The notes under the pieces are model-generated. The model was not told the origin of the DNA. It saw only the letters and a program-made list of their open reading frames with translations, and made no database searches. 64,000 bases of DNA from Galaxea fascicularis (taxonomy: Eukaryota; Cnidaria; Anthozoa; Scleractinia; Euphylliidae). Location: the NCBI GenBank assembly GCA_948470475.1, contig OX419337.1, forward strand, positions 2,187,123 to 2,251,122, in the 5' to 3' direction. Each line of letters starts with the position of its first letter. The stretch's first letter is position 1. The position numbers and the translations under genes are program-made. Positions 50,483 to 62,209 of this stretch are shown piece after piece.

Positions 50483-51190
50483 TTAAGGTTACCGATACCT
50501 TCAGGGGTGTCTTGCGTCCAAGCGCGTCCATCCGGTTTAAACTATATCTTACTAATTCCGTATATCAAATTAAAGCTTATAGAGCTGGCTGTCAACTGTG
50601 CTAAAAGAAATATTCGAATTTTTCACGACCTCTAAATGGAGCGTCCTAATCACCTTTTCAAAGCTACAAGTGAAAGCGAATTTTGCCTTTCGCAAATTTA
50701 ATTTGCTCCTCAGTTTTCGGACCCAAAGCCCTAAAAAATAGTGTCTGCGTTTTGCCATACTCAATTACAGTGAAAAGTTATTAACATTTTCGAAATAGTA
50801 TAAAGAAAATGTGAAGTGATCGTACAAACATTGCTCTCGGAGAAAAACTATTTCGAGATAAAACATTCGCAGATACGTTTTTGTTGTGATATGTTAAACC
50901 GGTCACTGTCAAAATTTGAGGGAAAATCAACAAATTCCCTTTGGGTTTTAGCTCTTTAAAGTGTCCCCGCCTTCAAGTGAGAACAGTGATTCAAGAAAAC
51001 AGCGCTAAGAATGTCAATCAATAAGGTAATTTTTACTTTTGGCCAAAAGGTAAAACCGCTATTTCTCCTCCAATACTTAGTCTTTTTCAAATTTTGTTTT
51101 CACATTAAAGACCACATTTCGATTATTACTTTAACCCAAAAATCCAAAATTGAAGATAATTGCCGAGCTGAAGGTGTACGGTAACCTTAA
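50483..51190. mobile_element. TTAA-flanked non-autonomous DNA transposon, 700 bp (piggyBac-like)
   Basis: TTAA at 50483-50486 and 51187-51190 flank ends GGTTACCGATACCTTCAG and the complement of CTGAAGGTGTACGGTAACC. The interior is shared with 35005-35830. Confidence 0.85.
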
Positions 51191-51700
51191 GAGCGCCTGT
51201 CCGTAAAAATCAAACATATCGTGGCTAGGTTACAACTAAAATCACTGTATAGTTTTTTCGGTGAAATATCCTTTTGTTTAAAAGAAACATGCAAATAACG
51301 AAACTTCGTTAAAATCCTTATTTGAGGCTCTAAATTATTTGCACGGGTTTGAGAGCCTAGTGTGCGAAAACAAATCATTCTACCACCTTTAAAACACTCA
51401 AATCCTTTTTTTACAATCTCTAAATATCTGTTGGAATGATTTTAGCGAATGTTCCGTTGTTCTTTGCATACGAAATAATTTAATTTCGAAGGCATACAAT
51501 TCACTACAGTAAAAGCACTTTCTGGATAAAATTAATTTTCACTATGTGAGAAACCTTCCAATCGACTAAGCTTCTGGTGGTTGAATATTAGAAGGATGAT
51601 CTATAGATTCCGGTAAAAAAATTTTTGGGCAAATGATTAAGAGCGACGCGAGAGCGTTTCAAAGTGCGTAAAAATATTTGAATACTTGACCTTCGGCGGT
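51191..51700 (+). repeat. Dispersed repeat, plus-orientation copy
   Basis: It runs from GAGCGCCTGTCCGTAAAAA to AAGAGCGACGCGAGAGCGTT. The reverse complement of 57025-57595 matches throughout, for example CATACGAAATAATTTAATTT and ATATCTGTTGGAATGATTTT. Confidence 0.85.
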
Positions 51701-53813
51701 TCTCTGGTCGTTCGTCGCATAAGTTTGAGCTCGGTTTGTAACGTCCGATGTACACCGCGCAAAGACCGTTAACTTCCAAAGACATTGAATGGTCCAATAC
51801 CAATCTTTGATCACGACTGCATCTTCTTCGACAGCGTAGTCATTTGCTAAGTATTGCTTGGTTTGGACATAGTAGAGGAGACCTCTCCTCTACTAACTAT
51901 AGATCGTTTTCACGTGACGTCATCACTTTCTAAAATCCAAAAGTAAAGAACCACGAAAGTTTTTTATCCTCATCAGGCATAAGAGGCAATACGTTTATAT
52001 CTGTTTACAATTTTACAGCTCAATGGTGTGCTTCGTTTGGAACTGCTAGAGCATTTTGAATTTCGGGATGGCGGTGCGTGACACAAGGCTACCATGAGTT
52101 TTTTGAAAAATGTATACTTATCTCATAAGCTTTTTTAGATGTTAAAGCATTAGGAAAAGTGATTGTGGAAATACCTGTTTGTTCAGTACTGATGATCAGT
52201 CGCCCAGATAGTCAAAGTAAGTTCCAGTTGTTGACACTATTTTCCGGCCGCCATATTAGTTCACAACAGATGTGCACCAAGATGGCGTTTTCATACTGGG
52301 CTCTGTAAATTTCTGCGAAACATTTCGACGAATATCTGACGTTTGGTGAAGGGCAAAGGCCTAAAACTTGGAGAAGTGTCTTCTTTGTTTATCGTCTATA
52401 ACATCACAAATTCTTGACTTTTTCCACTGGCTGGTTATCGATTTATTTATTTATTGCGTGACAGTGAAAGCGATCTATGGTTTGGAGGGCACGAAAATAT
52501 TACAGCAGCCGTTTGTTTGTCACGCAATGCAATGTCATGGTCATTTTAGCGGGGTGGAGGAGGGTGGAAATGCGAAAATGCTTGATTGAACAAGTACATA
52601 CTCAAGGCAACACCAACAACAGCAGTAGGAATAAAGATAGTGATAGTTTAAGTGCGTTCTTTTTCCATTGCTAAAATCCAAATAATAATTTATTTATTCG
52701 CGGATTCGATTCTACACGTGGGGTGGGTTGTTAGGAGCGTTGGCAGTGATGGTGGTGGTGAGGGGATGGGTGGGGGTAGTGCTACATTTTACCAAACTTG
52801 TTGATGATCACCTCATCCTTTACCCAGTGTTATCCGTTTTTTAAATACAATAAAACCTAGTATGAAGCCACAAACGAGGAGAAATGACATATCTAGTTTC
52901 ATTTTATTTTATTTTATTTTATTTTATTTTATTTTATTTCATTTATTCATTTATTTATTCGTTTGAACGCAGATGACCCGCATTTCCGGTTTAAATAGTT
53001 GATAGATAGCAAGGAAGCAACGTACCCCCACGAAAAATATTTCCTTTCTTTTGTTTACTGAGAGAACGTAATCCTAAGGGAACAGTGAATCACCCTGGAG
53101 CCCATGATTATTCATCTGCGTGTTACAGAGTCCTTTTTTGGGGGTGCAGTTTTTTAGATACTATCAAATTTATGATTACTAAATTAAGCAATAACTAATT
53201 TAAAGTTCCTACGTGTCTGGATGCTACCGGAAGAAAATGATGGTGTTACGTGCCGCGCGTGGGCCACAATATCATCCTACTCGAGAGCATCCCTCCTGTC
53301 AGAAGCCCCATCAGGGAATTGTTTTTGTTTTAACAGAAACACCGGTTATTATTTATCAACTGAAAGAGATTATGGGGGGGGGGGGGGGGCTACCGGGGGT
53401 GGGGGAAGGAGGAGATGGATGCTTATTTGTTTTCAAAAGTGCGTATATAATTTGATGCTGAAACCATTGTTATGTGGCAGGATGATTGGTTTTTAAGTTA
53501 GGCAAGAATAGAAAGGTATAACAGTAACTCGAAGGGAGATCAGACATTACGGGCTGGTTTTAAACCAATCTCCTCCCACGCGCGTCCCCATCCCCTTCGT
53601 TCCCCGGTCCATAAATAATAACATTTTACCAGTGCCTAAAGTGTCACCCATCATGTAGGAAACAAAGTACTCTTTCACATTTCAGACTGCATTCATTAGT
53701 TAAGAGCAGCTGATTCTGTTCCTCCCATTAGTTACGTCTGTATGAACAGGCCACCATATCCTGTTATGAGTCCCATCCATCCGTCAAGAACAGCACTCTT
53801 ACTTGCAGCGATA
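51701..53813. other. Intergenic with simple repeats
   Basis: It contains an ATTTT array (about 52900-52950), a G-rich stretch (52720-52780) and a G-run of about 16 (about 53372-53388). A segment at about 51735-51800 recurs inverted near 55680-55740 (GCGCGGTGTACATCGGA). No gene is supported. Confidence 0.55.
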
Positions 53814-55082
53814 AGTTACGACAAGAGCCATAATAATACAGAGAGGGAGTCTCCCGGTATAGTGTAGCCTTTGGGATATCTTAATTTCGAAAAATCTATT
53901 TTTAGAAACTAGTGCGGACGCAACAGGAAACAAATTTACGGTAGAAAATGTCTTATATTTATCTCTTTTGAAGAAAACTCTTTAGGACAGGAATCTCATA
54001 AATTTTAAGGAGGCTCTTTTTTTAGGTTTGATTAATGAAGATGAGGCTTAAATCAAAATTACAAGTGTAGCCGGGAGCATTTCTTTCTGTGACAAAGCTG
54101 GTTTCATTCCCAAACTTTATTGTTTTTCTAATATGGACCGCACTTCCTCAGTTGAACGCAAACAATTACTTTTCAAACAGCAGATCATCAGCCATTTAGA
54201 ATTGTTTCATGACGTAGTTGAGATTCAACAGAAAAGTAGTGTATGTAATTCAGTTCAATTAAGTGAATCAGTTCTACCTGTAAGTTCTTATATCATTTAC
54301 ACTTTTTCTCCGCCCAATTTCAAGCCCTGCACTTACAGGTTATTGGGATACTATTTTTCATTAACGTGGCATAAAGATTAAGATTGTCATTGCACTTAAA
54401 GGCTTACCGCATTTGCTGAAGGGCCTTGAAAGTTGCATCATTTCTTCAAATCTGACATCTTCCCTTTTACAAGAACCTGATCAGAACCATCTTGGCAGAA
54501 CGCGAAGAATGCAGTACTTTTTTTGCCCCAACCATACTAACTATGCCCCAACCTAGCGCGTGGTTGCAACCTTTTCAACGTCGCACACTTGAACACCCCA
54601 TTTAACTGAGACAAGAAGTCAACACAAGAATTCCAACTCCACGAAGTTTTGCCATATCTCAACCTTTATTAAAGCCTAAATACACTGCAAATTGAACTAC
54701 CTGAATCGGCGAAAGGTTTTCAAACATACAGAACTCGCTGCAATCTTCTGTGGTCCAAACGAGAGCTATGCTTACATTTCACAAGCCTGATGTTAAATAA
54801 CTTGTTTGTGCACGAAATCCGGCAATCCGCAGTTGTTCTTCCTCACAAAAGACTGAAAAAAGCATTTTTGAAAACAAGCTACTCCCACTTCGCTGTTGCG
54901 GTCACCATCTTTGGCATCTTTTCAACAGAGTCCGACTAGCTCCCAAGTCTCGAGCACACGGCAACGAGTCTACCGGAAGACCGGAAGTTGCTTGCTTGTT
55001 TCTACAAATAGATTTTTTGTAATTAAGATATCCCATACCCCATTACAAGACTCTCTGTCCCATTATGGCTCTTAGTTATGAC
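53814..55082. mobile_element. Long inverted-repeat element with 9-bp duplication, 1251 bp (MULE-like)
   Basis: AGTTACGAC (53814-53822) and AGTTATGAC (55074-55082) flank ends AAGAGCCATAAT. The inverted similarity extends about 85 bp with GGGATATCTTAATT and AAAATCTATTT shared. A 9-bp duplication with long inverted repeats fits Mutator-like elements. No transposase was seen. Confidence 0.8.
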
Positions 55083-55740
55083 CAGTCGTTTAACCTACCA
55101 CTGACAGGTTCGCATAGATAACAATTAATTAACAAAAGGCTGTTGTAACTAGGAGGCCCGGTACCTCAGGATAATATCGGTGGAGCCTGGTGTGGTTACA
55201 AAGTCAACATGGCGGCAATGGTGGAAGGAACTGATTCGGTGTCGTTGTTAAAATCAAACGAGAACAGGGAAAAAAGGATGAACCATGAAAACTGTAGTTG
55301 AACTAAAAACTAAAAATCTGTAAGGCAAAAAACTGCTTATGTTTCAGATTAAAGTGACAACTGTTTGAAATTGCCTTATTGCTTTCGGCGTAACTTTTTT
55401 TTTTCTGAAAACGCGAAAATCTGGGTCGGTCGACGACGCTAAACGGAGAAAAAAAAAAGGGGTATGGCCTTAGTATGTACTCTTTCAAGCATCTTAGCCC
55501 TAGCCCTCCCCTCTAAAATGCCTGTGACAGTATTGCGTGACGAACAAACGGCTGCCTGTAATGCAGTCTAGCAGCGATCAGATGTAATATTTTCGTGTAC
55601 AATAAATCAAGCAATACTGAACAAATGACTAAGCCGTCGAGGGAGATGCAGTTGTGATGAAATGCGCCGAAAATTGATCAAAGGTTGGCATTCCACCATT
55701 GAATACGTTGACATGTTGCGCGGTGTACATCGGATGTTAC
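55083..55740. other. Intergenic, no supported gene
   Basis: Apart from the inverted repeat piece near 55680-55740, nothing was recognised. Confidence 0.45.
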
Positions 55741-56830
55741 CAACAGCGGGGGCGTATGGAAAACGAGGAAATTCAGAAACGGATCCGGAATTCGGAATCC
55801 ACAATCGGCGACATAATTAGTTGACACATTGTGTTTCTATAGTAGTTTTAGTGCACCAAATGACACCACTCTTTCTATCGCGCAATCAACTGTGAAAAAC
55901 ACCCCGCTCCCCCATCCAATGTTGCTTGTTTGTACCTCGAGATCATAGCAATTGCCGCACAACATTGTTTGGGGGGCAGGGGGGCTGAAAGAACAAGCGA
56001 AGGGGGCGAAGAGGAATGACAGTGACGAAATAGGGGGTTAAAAAGGTAAATGCGTCAACAATTTTGGCGCCGATTGCAGAAACGGAAACGGAACCGGAAC
56101 CGGAACCAGAACCGGAACAGCAACCGGGTAAACTGAGAAACACTAAAACCAGTTCCGTGCTGAAATCTTTCGCGATATATAATTCAAGATGGCGGTTCAT
56201 CTATTATCAGCATTTGAGATACTATCAGGACATTGTCAAACTGTTATTCCTAGCAGTCAGAGGCCATGACTGCAGGTCAAGCGACTGAGTATATAGGGAC
56301 TGCAACTAATCAGAACCTAACTGCTTTCTTAAACAGCCACTATTTTAGTGATAGCTATCAGGGCTGTGTTATTCATTCCCTTCTCTAGAGCCTTAGTTAC
56401 TCATTTCTTTCGTTCATTTGGCATTCTGCATGAACGAATGGTTGAATCGCAACGATATTCAGCAATTATATACAAATTCCAACGATGGAAATAATAGTAG
56501 GACCCAAACGTCTGTAATTATACTCGGTACGTAGTGACGAAGGAAATTGAGGAAACAGAGAAAAAATTAAAAGTGGAGATCAAGACGAGAAACATCACTT
56601 GGCTGATGTGTTACCCACAAGAAAAGTCCGAGTCTAATTTTGAAGTCTTGATAACTGAACACCTGATTACTCTTGAAACTTGAAACTCCTGGGCCATTAA
56701 TCACTGTTCTGGCAAAGGTTCAGGCTAAATTAAATTAAATGTTTATTGTTTGAATCATTCACTTATTTGTCCGGTTCCGGTTCCGGATTCCGGATTCCGG
56801 ATTCCAGATTTCCATACGCCCAACAGCGGG
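55741..56830. mobile_element. Element with GGCGTATGGAAA ends and GGAACC arrays, 1070 bp, flanked by CAACAGCGGG
   Basis: The 10-bp direct repeat CAACAGCGGG lies at 55741-55750 and 56821-56830. The ends GGCGTATGGAAA and TTTCCATACGCC are inverted. Hexamer arrays of GGAACC/GGAATC occur near both the left third (56085-56125) and the right end (56770-56805). The base at each boundary can be assigned either way, so the duplication is 8-10 bp. Confidence 0.82.
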
Positions 56831-57024
56831 CAGCAGAGATAAAAATAAAATAAAAAAAAAAAACAGCGTCAAACGACCAAAGAATCGTGCTGGTATGGCC
56901 TTTGGACCAATCTTTTACAATATTATAAGGTTAGAACATTTCGAAATGTTTTTGTCTGTGCCTATTTTAACCTCATATGGACACGGACTAAAATTTATGT
57001 TTGACCCGCAACTTCAAAGTGTAC
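56831..57024. other. Short intergenic stretch
   Basis: Nothing recognised. Confidence 0.4.
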
Positions 57025-57595
57025 CGTCGAAGGTCAAATATTTTTACGCACCTTGAAACGCTCTCGCGTCGCTCTTAATCATTTGCCCAAAGAAATTTTC
57101 ACCGGATTCCATAAACCATTCTTCTAACATTCAACAACCAAGAGCTTAATCGATTTGCAGGTTTCGCACATGGTGAAAATTAATTTTATTCATGAAATAC
57201 TTTTACTACATTGAATTGTATGCCTTCGAAATTAAATTATTTCGTATGCAAAGATAAACGCAATATTCCCTAAAATCATTCCAACAGATATTAAGAGATT
57301 GAAAAAAAAACGATTTTAGTGTTTTAATGACGATAGAATGATTCCTTTTTGCGCGCGTGGCTCTCAAACCTGAGTAATAATTAAGCGCCTCAAATGACGA
57401 TTTTAAACGATTTTCGTTATTTACATTTTTCTTTGAAATGAAACGATATTTCACCGAAAAAAATATACAGTGATTTTAGTTATACCCTAACCTATCGAAC
57501 ATTAAAATATGGAAGAAATCGAAACTTCCGCCCTTGCCGCGAAATTTGGAATTTGTCTGGTTTTTACAGATGGGCGCTCTTAAGAGCTTTGGATA
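57025..57595 (-). repeat. Dispersed repeat, minus-orientation copy
   Basis: Reverse-complement relative of 51191-51700, with both ends conserved (CGCTCTCGCGTCGCTCTTAA at one end, GGGCGCTCTTAAGAGC at the other). Confidence 0.85.
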
Positions 57596-57886
57596 TCTGG
57601 AAGTCCAATGCCTTCCAAGGTCCGATAACATGGTACTGTAGGTATGCTAAGGTTATCTCCTTCTAAAGAGTGTAGTTTTCAGAGAGCAGGGCTTTAGGAG
57701 ACCTGTGGAATATGATGTCAACTGGCAAAGGCAAGAATTCGTAGTTTAAACGGAACGCGACTGTTGCCTTCATTATTGAGTTATGTTTTTCCACGTTCTC
57801 GCTTCCGTTCGATGGCTCTTGGTTACGACAAGTTGCATTACTTATGCCTTATTTCATTAGTTTGGCCCGAGCGGCTACAAAGGAGA

Positions 57887-57918
<32 letters not shown>

Positions 57919-58532
57919 TCATCTACAGTTTATAAAGAATATGATGAGAGAGGGAATACGAGGGAAAATAGAAATGCCTGTCACTGTACTTCTGGTTAAA
58001 TAATTAAAAGTTGAAACAAAATGTCTGTAACTATCTCCTGAACACGGCTAATACTGTGAATCCTGAAACTGTAATTACACCGATCCGACGACACAGTTAA
58101 ATCCATTTGTATTGCAATTGAACCGTTGTTAAAGAAAATAAACAAATAATTCAAGTTCGCCTCAGGTTTTTAAATACTGTAAGACCTTGGCTTGACTCAA
58201 AGCTCTAAGCTTCTCTGTCCGGACCTAAAATCAGACTTGCATAGGTCTTTGAAATAATGAGCCCTGTTAAGGAGTTAATCAAGTGTCAGAGATTTTGTCA
58301 GTTACTATTTGTTCTTCTGGTACACTTTGTAGTTCGAAGTTCGTAGTTTACAAAAGGGCTCAGTTTCATCATTAAAAATGCAGCGAACCAAGACCTAAAA
58401 ATGTAAGGCCGAGGTAGGCACTAAGGCACCAATTTACATGTACTAGTCATTTGCACTTTTCTGATTTCTTTCCAACTAAAACGATACAAACGCGATCAAT
58501 TGTGAACAGTTTCAGGATACGCCACGGTCACC
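57596..58532. other. Intergenic upstream of gene B
   Basis: It contains a TTA microsatellite (about 57890-57917). No gene is supported. Confidence 0.5.
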
Positions 58533-61500
58533 ATGGTCTCATACAATATCGTCAGCATCATTACTGCGTTTTCCCTGTGCCACATATTTCCCAAAGCGCG
58601 GACGCAGCAATGTAAAGGCGAAAGTTTCGTGACGGGCAAGATGCTTAAGGGATTTACTTTCAAGACGATGAAGGTAAAGAGTCCGTTTGAGTGCTTTCAA
58701 GTGTGCAAAGACAACGAGGATTGCTACAGCATCAATTACGTCATGTTGGAAGACATTTGTGAGTTAAACAATAGCACAACAGAAACTAAACCTGAGGAAC
58801 TGAAAGCTGATCCGCGCAGATATTTTTTTCAAGTAAAACGCTTACCACCGTCAGGCAAGTTTACCTTACATAGCAAATATTAAATACCGGGTATACATGT
58901 GTATACCACCTTATTTCCCCTCAATAAGGCCCTTAACAAAGAGATTTTAGAAACCCAGGTTTGTGAAACATCAATTTTGCGAACACATATAGTTTCACTG
59001 TCTGAGCCAGTTGCCAGGAAAAACCCAGGGGAAAACTGGAAACCAAGGAAATTTATTTTAAACGGGAATGAATGATTAAATGCAACTTGCTACGCTGGTT
59101 CATGTTTTCCTGGCGACGTTTAAACTACATAATGGACTTATTTCTAAGAAATATTAAATTTTATTTGGTTGCAGGCCTGGTTACAGGCCTTTTTTCATAG
59201 CTTCAGAACAGGAAAGGTGTGTAAGCGTGATAAGGCTCGGGGTAAGGATTTGTAAGCATAGGAACCCAGCAACACCATAGCCTCGTCGACTCCCTCAATT
59301 TCTATTTACCGGGAGAATCCAGTCTGTCCAGTCAGGATTTACATTTAAGGGAAGCTTCGCAAACCCCACTGTGTTGTGCATCTCACTTTCTCTCACTATG
59401 AATTGCTGGATTGCATGTGACATCATGGCGGCCATGTTGGTGGTCAAGACCAATAGTCTGTCTCTCCGCTGGGAACAAAACTGTATTTTTATGCAAATTG
59501 TGCAAATCAAAATTGTATTGTTTTGACCACCAACATGGCCGCCTTCTGACGTGAGTGAAATCAAGCAATATGACATCTCTCAAAGTTCAAATCCTGGCAG
59601 CATACAGGAACGGTTTATCGCATGCATGACTCACGTGGTAGAGTATCCTTAGCAGTAATCGCAAACTCCTTGGTTAGGATCGAGAACTGGGAATTTCAGT
59701 GTTTCCGAGCCGGATGAATAGACATGACAGAAAATTTATGTGCTTGTCAAAAGGGTGTTGACATGGAAACCTGAAATCAATACTTTCAAGGCTCCTAGTT
59801 TTGGTCTTGTTTGTAACATCAAAGATGTTACACATGTCTGGGCAAGAACTCGTTACTTTCCTTTTCTAGAATCATACTTTTCCTTTTCCAGAATCATGCG
59901 CAGCCGTAAGAGAAAAAATTGAAAAGGCTACTGACGGAAGCTACGTACTAAAAATCAACTCTTCTTTGTTTCCGGTAAGTGATGCATCTGTAATTCTCTC
60001 CCTTTTTTTCAGCAATAACTGTTATTCTTGAAGACGATGACGAAGATGATGGTGACTAATGATGGTGATGGCACAGGTAGCCCAATACGGTTTATGTTGA
60101 CCTCAATGTAAACACCAGCGTAATGGTGAAATTATAAGGCTTTTTATGGGGAGGGGGGAACGTATCGGATTTCAAGGGAAAATTAGCAACGATTTTTTCA
60201 AGGAGTTAAGGTGGTACGTTTTTATTAAAAATCGTTGCTATAATTTTCCCTTCAAATCCGATACGTCTCCCCCTTCCCCCCATACAAGGTATTATAATTT
60301 CACCATTACGCCAGTATTTACATTAAAAAGGTCCACACAGACTGTAGAGCTTGGGCTACCTGTAGTGATGGTGATGGTGATGATGATGGTCATGGTTATG
60401 ACAACGGTGATGGTGATGTGGTGATCATCATTTTTAAATTAACCATAACATTAAAATTAGAACGTTTGTATGTACATACCTGTTGTGAGCGCAGAACGTT
60501 ACTCAGAGGACGATCGGATAATCCAACGTTAAAACAGAACTTCTCTACGCACTTCAAACAGTTTTCTACAACAAAATTCACTACCAGTTTCTTGAAGCGA
60601 AGCGATGAGACGTTAACAATACTTGGAAGTTTAACGATGTGTAGCAGAGCGATAAACCAAGGGATGTAACAAAGCGAAGCGAAGCGGTTTCGAAAACTAA
60701 GAAGTAAATAACGGAGTAAAACTAAGATTAGACTAAGTCCAAATACTATGACAAGCTTCGGAAAACGAACATTAAACTCCATTAATCCGATATAAAAGAC
60801 AATAAAATGGTAAGAGGCACAAAAAAAAAACTTACTTCTGTATCCCCGTTAGGGATTTAAAAGCGTTGGCGTTGGGCCTTTTTCTTAATTTTACACCATG
60901 AGACGTTGACTAGAACGAACGATTTTCCTGAACACGTTCGTAAAAATGCTAACTAATACAAACGATAATACATTTTTTTGCATCATATACCGTGCGTGGG
61001 AAAATATATCTGCAGAAACAACCGCAGAAGGCGTCATATGATTCAAAGAAACTTGAAGGACTAGAAAGGAACTAAGAAAACCTTAAAATATTTGGCGGCA
61101 ACATCTGTGAATTGAAGATATTGTACGTACTGAACATATGTACACCAACTACACTTGCCAGGGAAATGCTGTTGATAAGCGGGTAAAAAGTAACTATCTT
61201 CCTGTTCATGGCATTAGGTAGTCAGTTTAAAGACCGAGATTTCTTAGTTGACATCATAACAGACGGTCAGACTGATCGTTGCGGTGTGGATATGTGTTAT
61301 ATATATGTAACAAAAATTGCTTGCTATTTCCCAGTCGGTTTGAAAAATATGCATTCATGCCAGGGGTAGGGAGGGAGGGGAGGGGCATTACAAAAGCAAA
61401 TTGTGTATATATCAGTGTTGAAGAATCGTTTCCTAGATATGGTTGGAATCTTTTTTCCGGGTAATAAAGCCTGTGGTCTGCACGGTTTGTGTGATGTCAT

Positions 61501-62209
61501 ATTCAGTACCTTTAAGGTTATCAGGAATGCTTAAAACACTACGCGTCTTTGTATTACCCATCAGGTTTATTGTGATATGGCTACTGATGGACAAGGTTGG
61601 ACTCTCGTCGCTCGGTTCTCAGACAGTGATACCAAGGCCTGGATGATGGACAGTGGTGAGTGGTGGTATGACAAGAATGTTGCTGTCGGAGAGACAACTG
61701 ATCCATCGAGCAACGCTGACATGATCTCGCCAGCATTTTGGTTGGTCAGCGGAAACGAATTTAAGATCACGCGCAGTGATGATCCCCAGCACACTCCTTT
61801 GTTGCAGACGACAGATGACTGTCTGGGTGGACAGACATTCAGGTCGAAAATCACAAGTTATGGTAACTTCAAGAATAACTGGCACACACGCTGGGCATGC
61901 AGAGGCAGCTGCCCAGTCAAATATGGCGGACAGTACAAGACAACTGCAGGTTTTTCCGAAGCGAAATGCAATGGAAATTTCCAAACTGCCAATAACATTG
62001 GGTTTTGGTGTGACGGTGGTTGGGATGGCTCTGTGATGATGATTGGTGGTGGAGGTCAGTCTTGTTCTCGAGGCGACCATGGGATTGGTATAACAGCAGC
62101 GAAAAGGCCTGGCTTCCGAGATAGGGGTCGCGGAGAGCACGACTTCGGGAATAGTGCGTTCTCCCACGAAACTGTTGGCGCTTACGCTTTGAACCTCTGG
62201 GTGCGTTAA
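58533..62209 (+). CDS. Secreted PAN/apple plus fibrinogen-like lectin-type protein, gene B, three exons
   Basis: Exons are 58533-58854, 59892-59974 and 61565-62209, with matching phases 1 and 0. Intron 1 begins GCAAGT after CAG, a GC-AG intron. Exon 1 has a signal peptide (VSIITAFSLCHIF region) and a PAN/apple-like domain with ECFQVCKDNEDCYSINYV and DICELNN. Exon 2 encodes SCAAVREKIEKATDGSYVL. Exon 3 starts VYCDMATDGQGWTLVARF and follows gene A closely: WWYDKNVAVGETTDPS, ADMISPAFWLVSG, GFWCDGGWDGSVMMIGGGG, ending YALNLWVR. It is a paralog of gene A on the same strand about 20 kb away; introns are longer and hold small palindromic elements. A secreted lectin or matrix role is inferred. Confidence 0.9.
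59402..59570. mobile_element. Palindromic mini-element in intron 1 of gene B
   Basis: A perfect 21-bp inverted pair, GGCGGCCATGTTGGTGGTCAA, at 59427-59447 and 59523-59543. Weaker inverted similarity extends outward to ATTGCT at both ends. Confidence 0.75.
60073..60363. mobile_element. Palindromic element inserted in a GATGGT microsatellite (intron 2 of gene B)
   Basis: Ends ACAGGTAGCCCAA and TTGGGCTACCTGT. Inner arms GTAATGGTGAAATTATAA and a long segment around GATTTGAAGGGAAAATT are also inverted. GATGGTGATG repeats lie on both sides. Confidence 0.82.
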
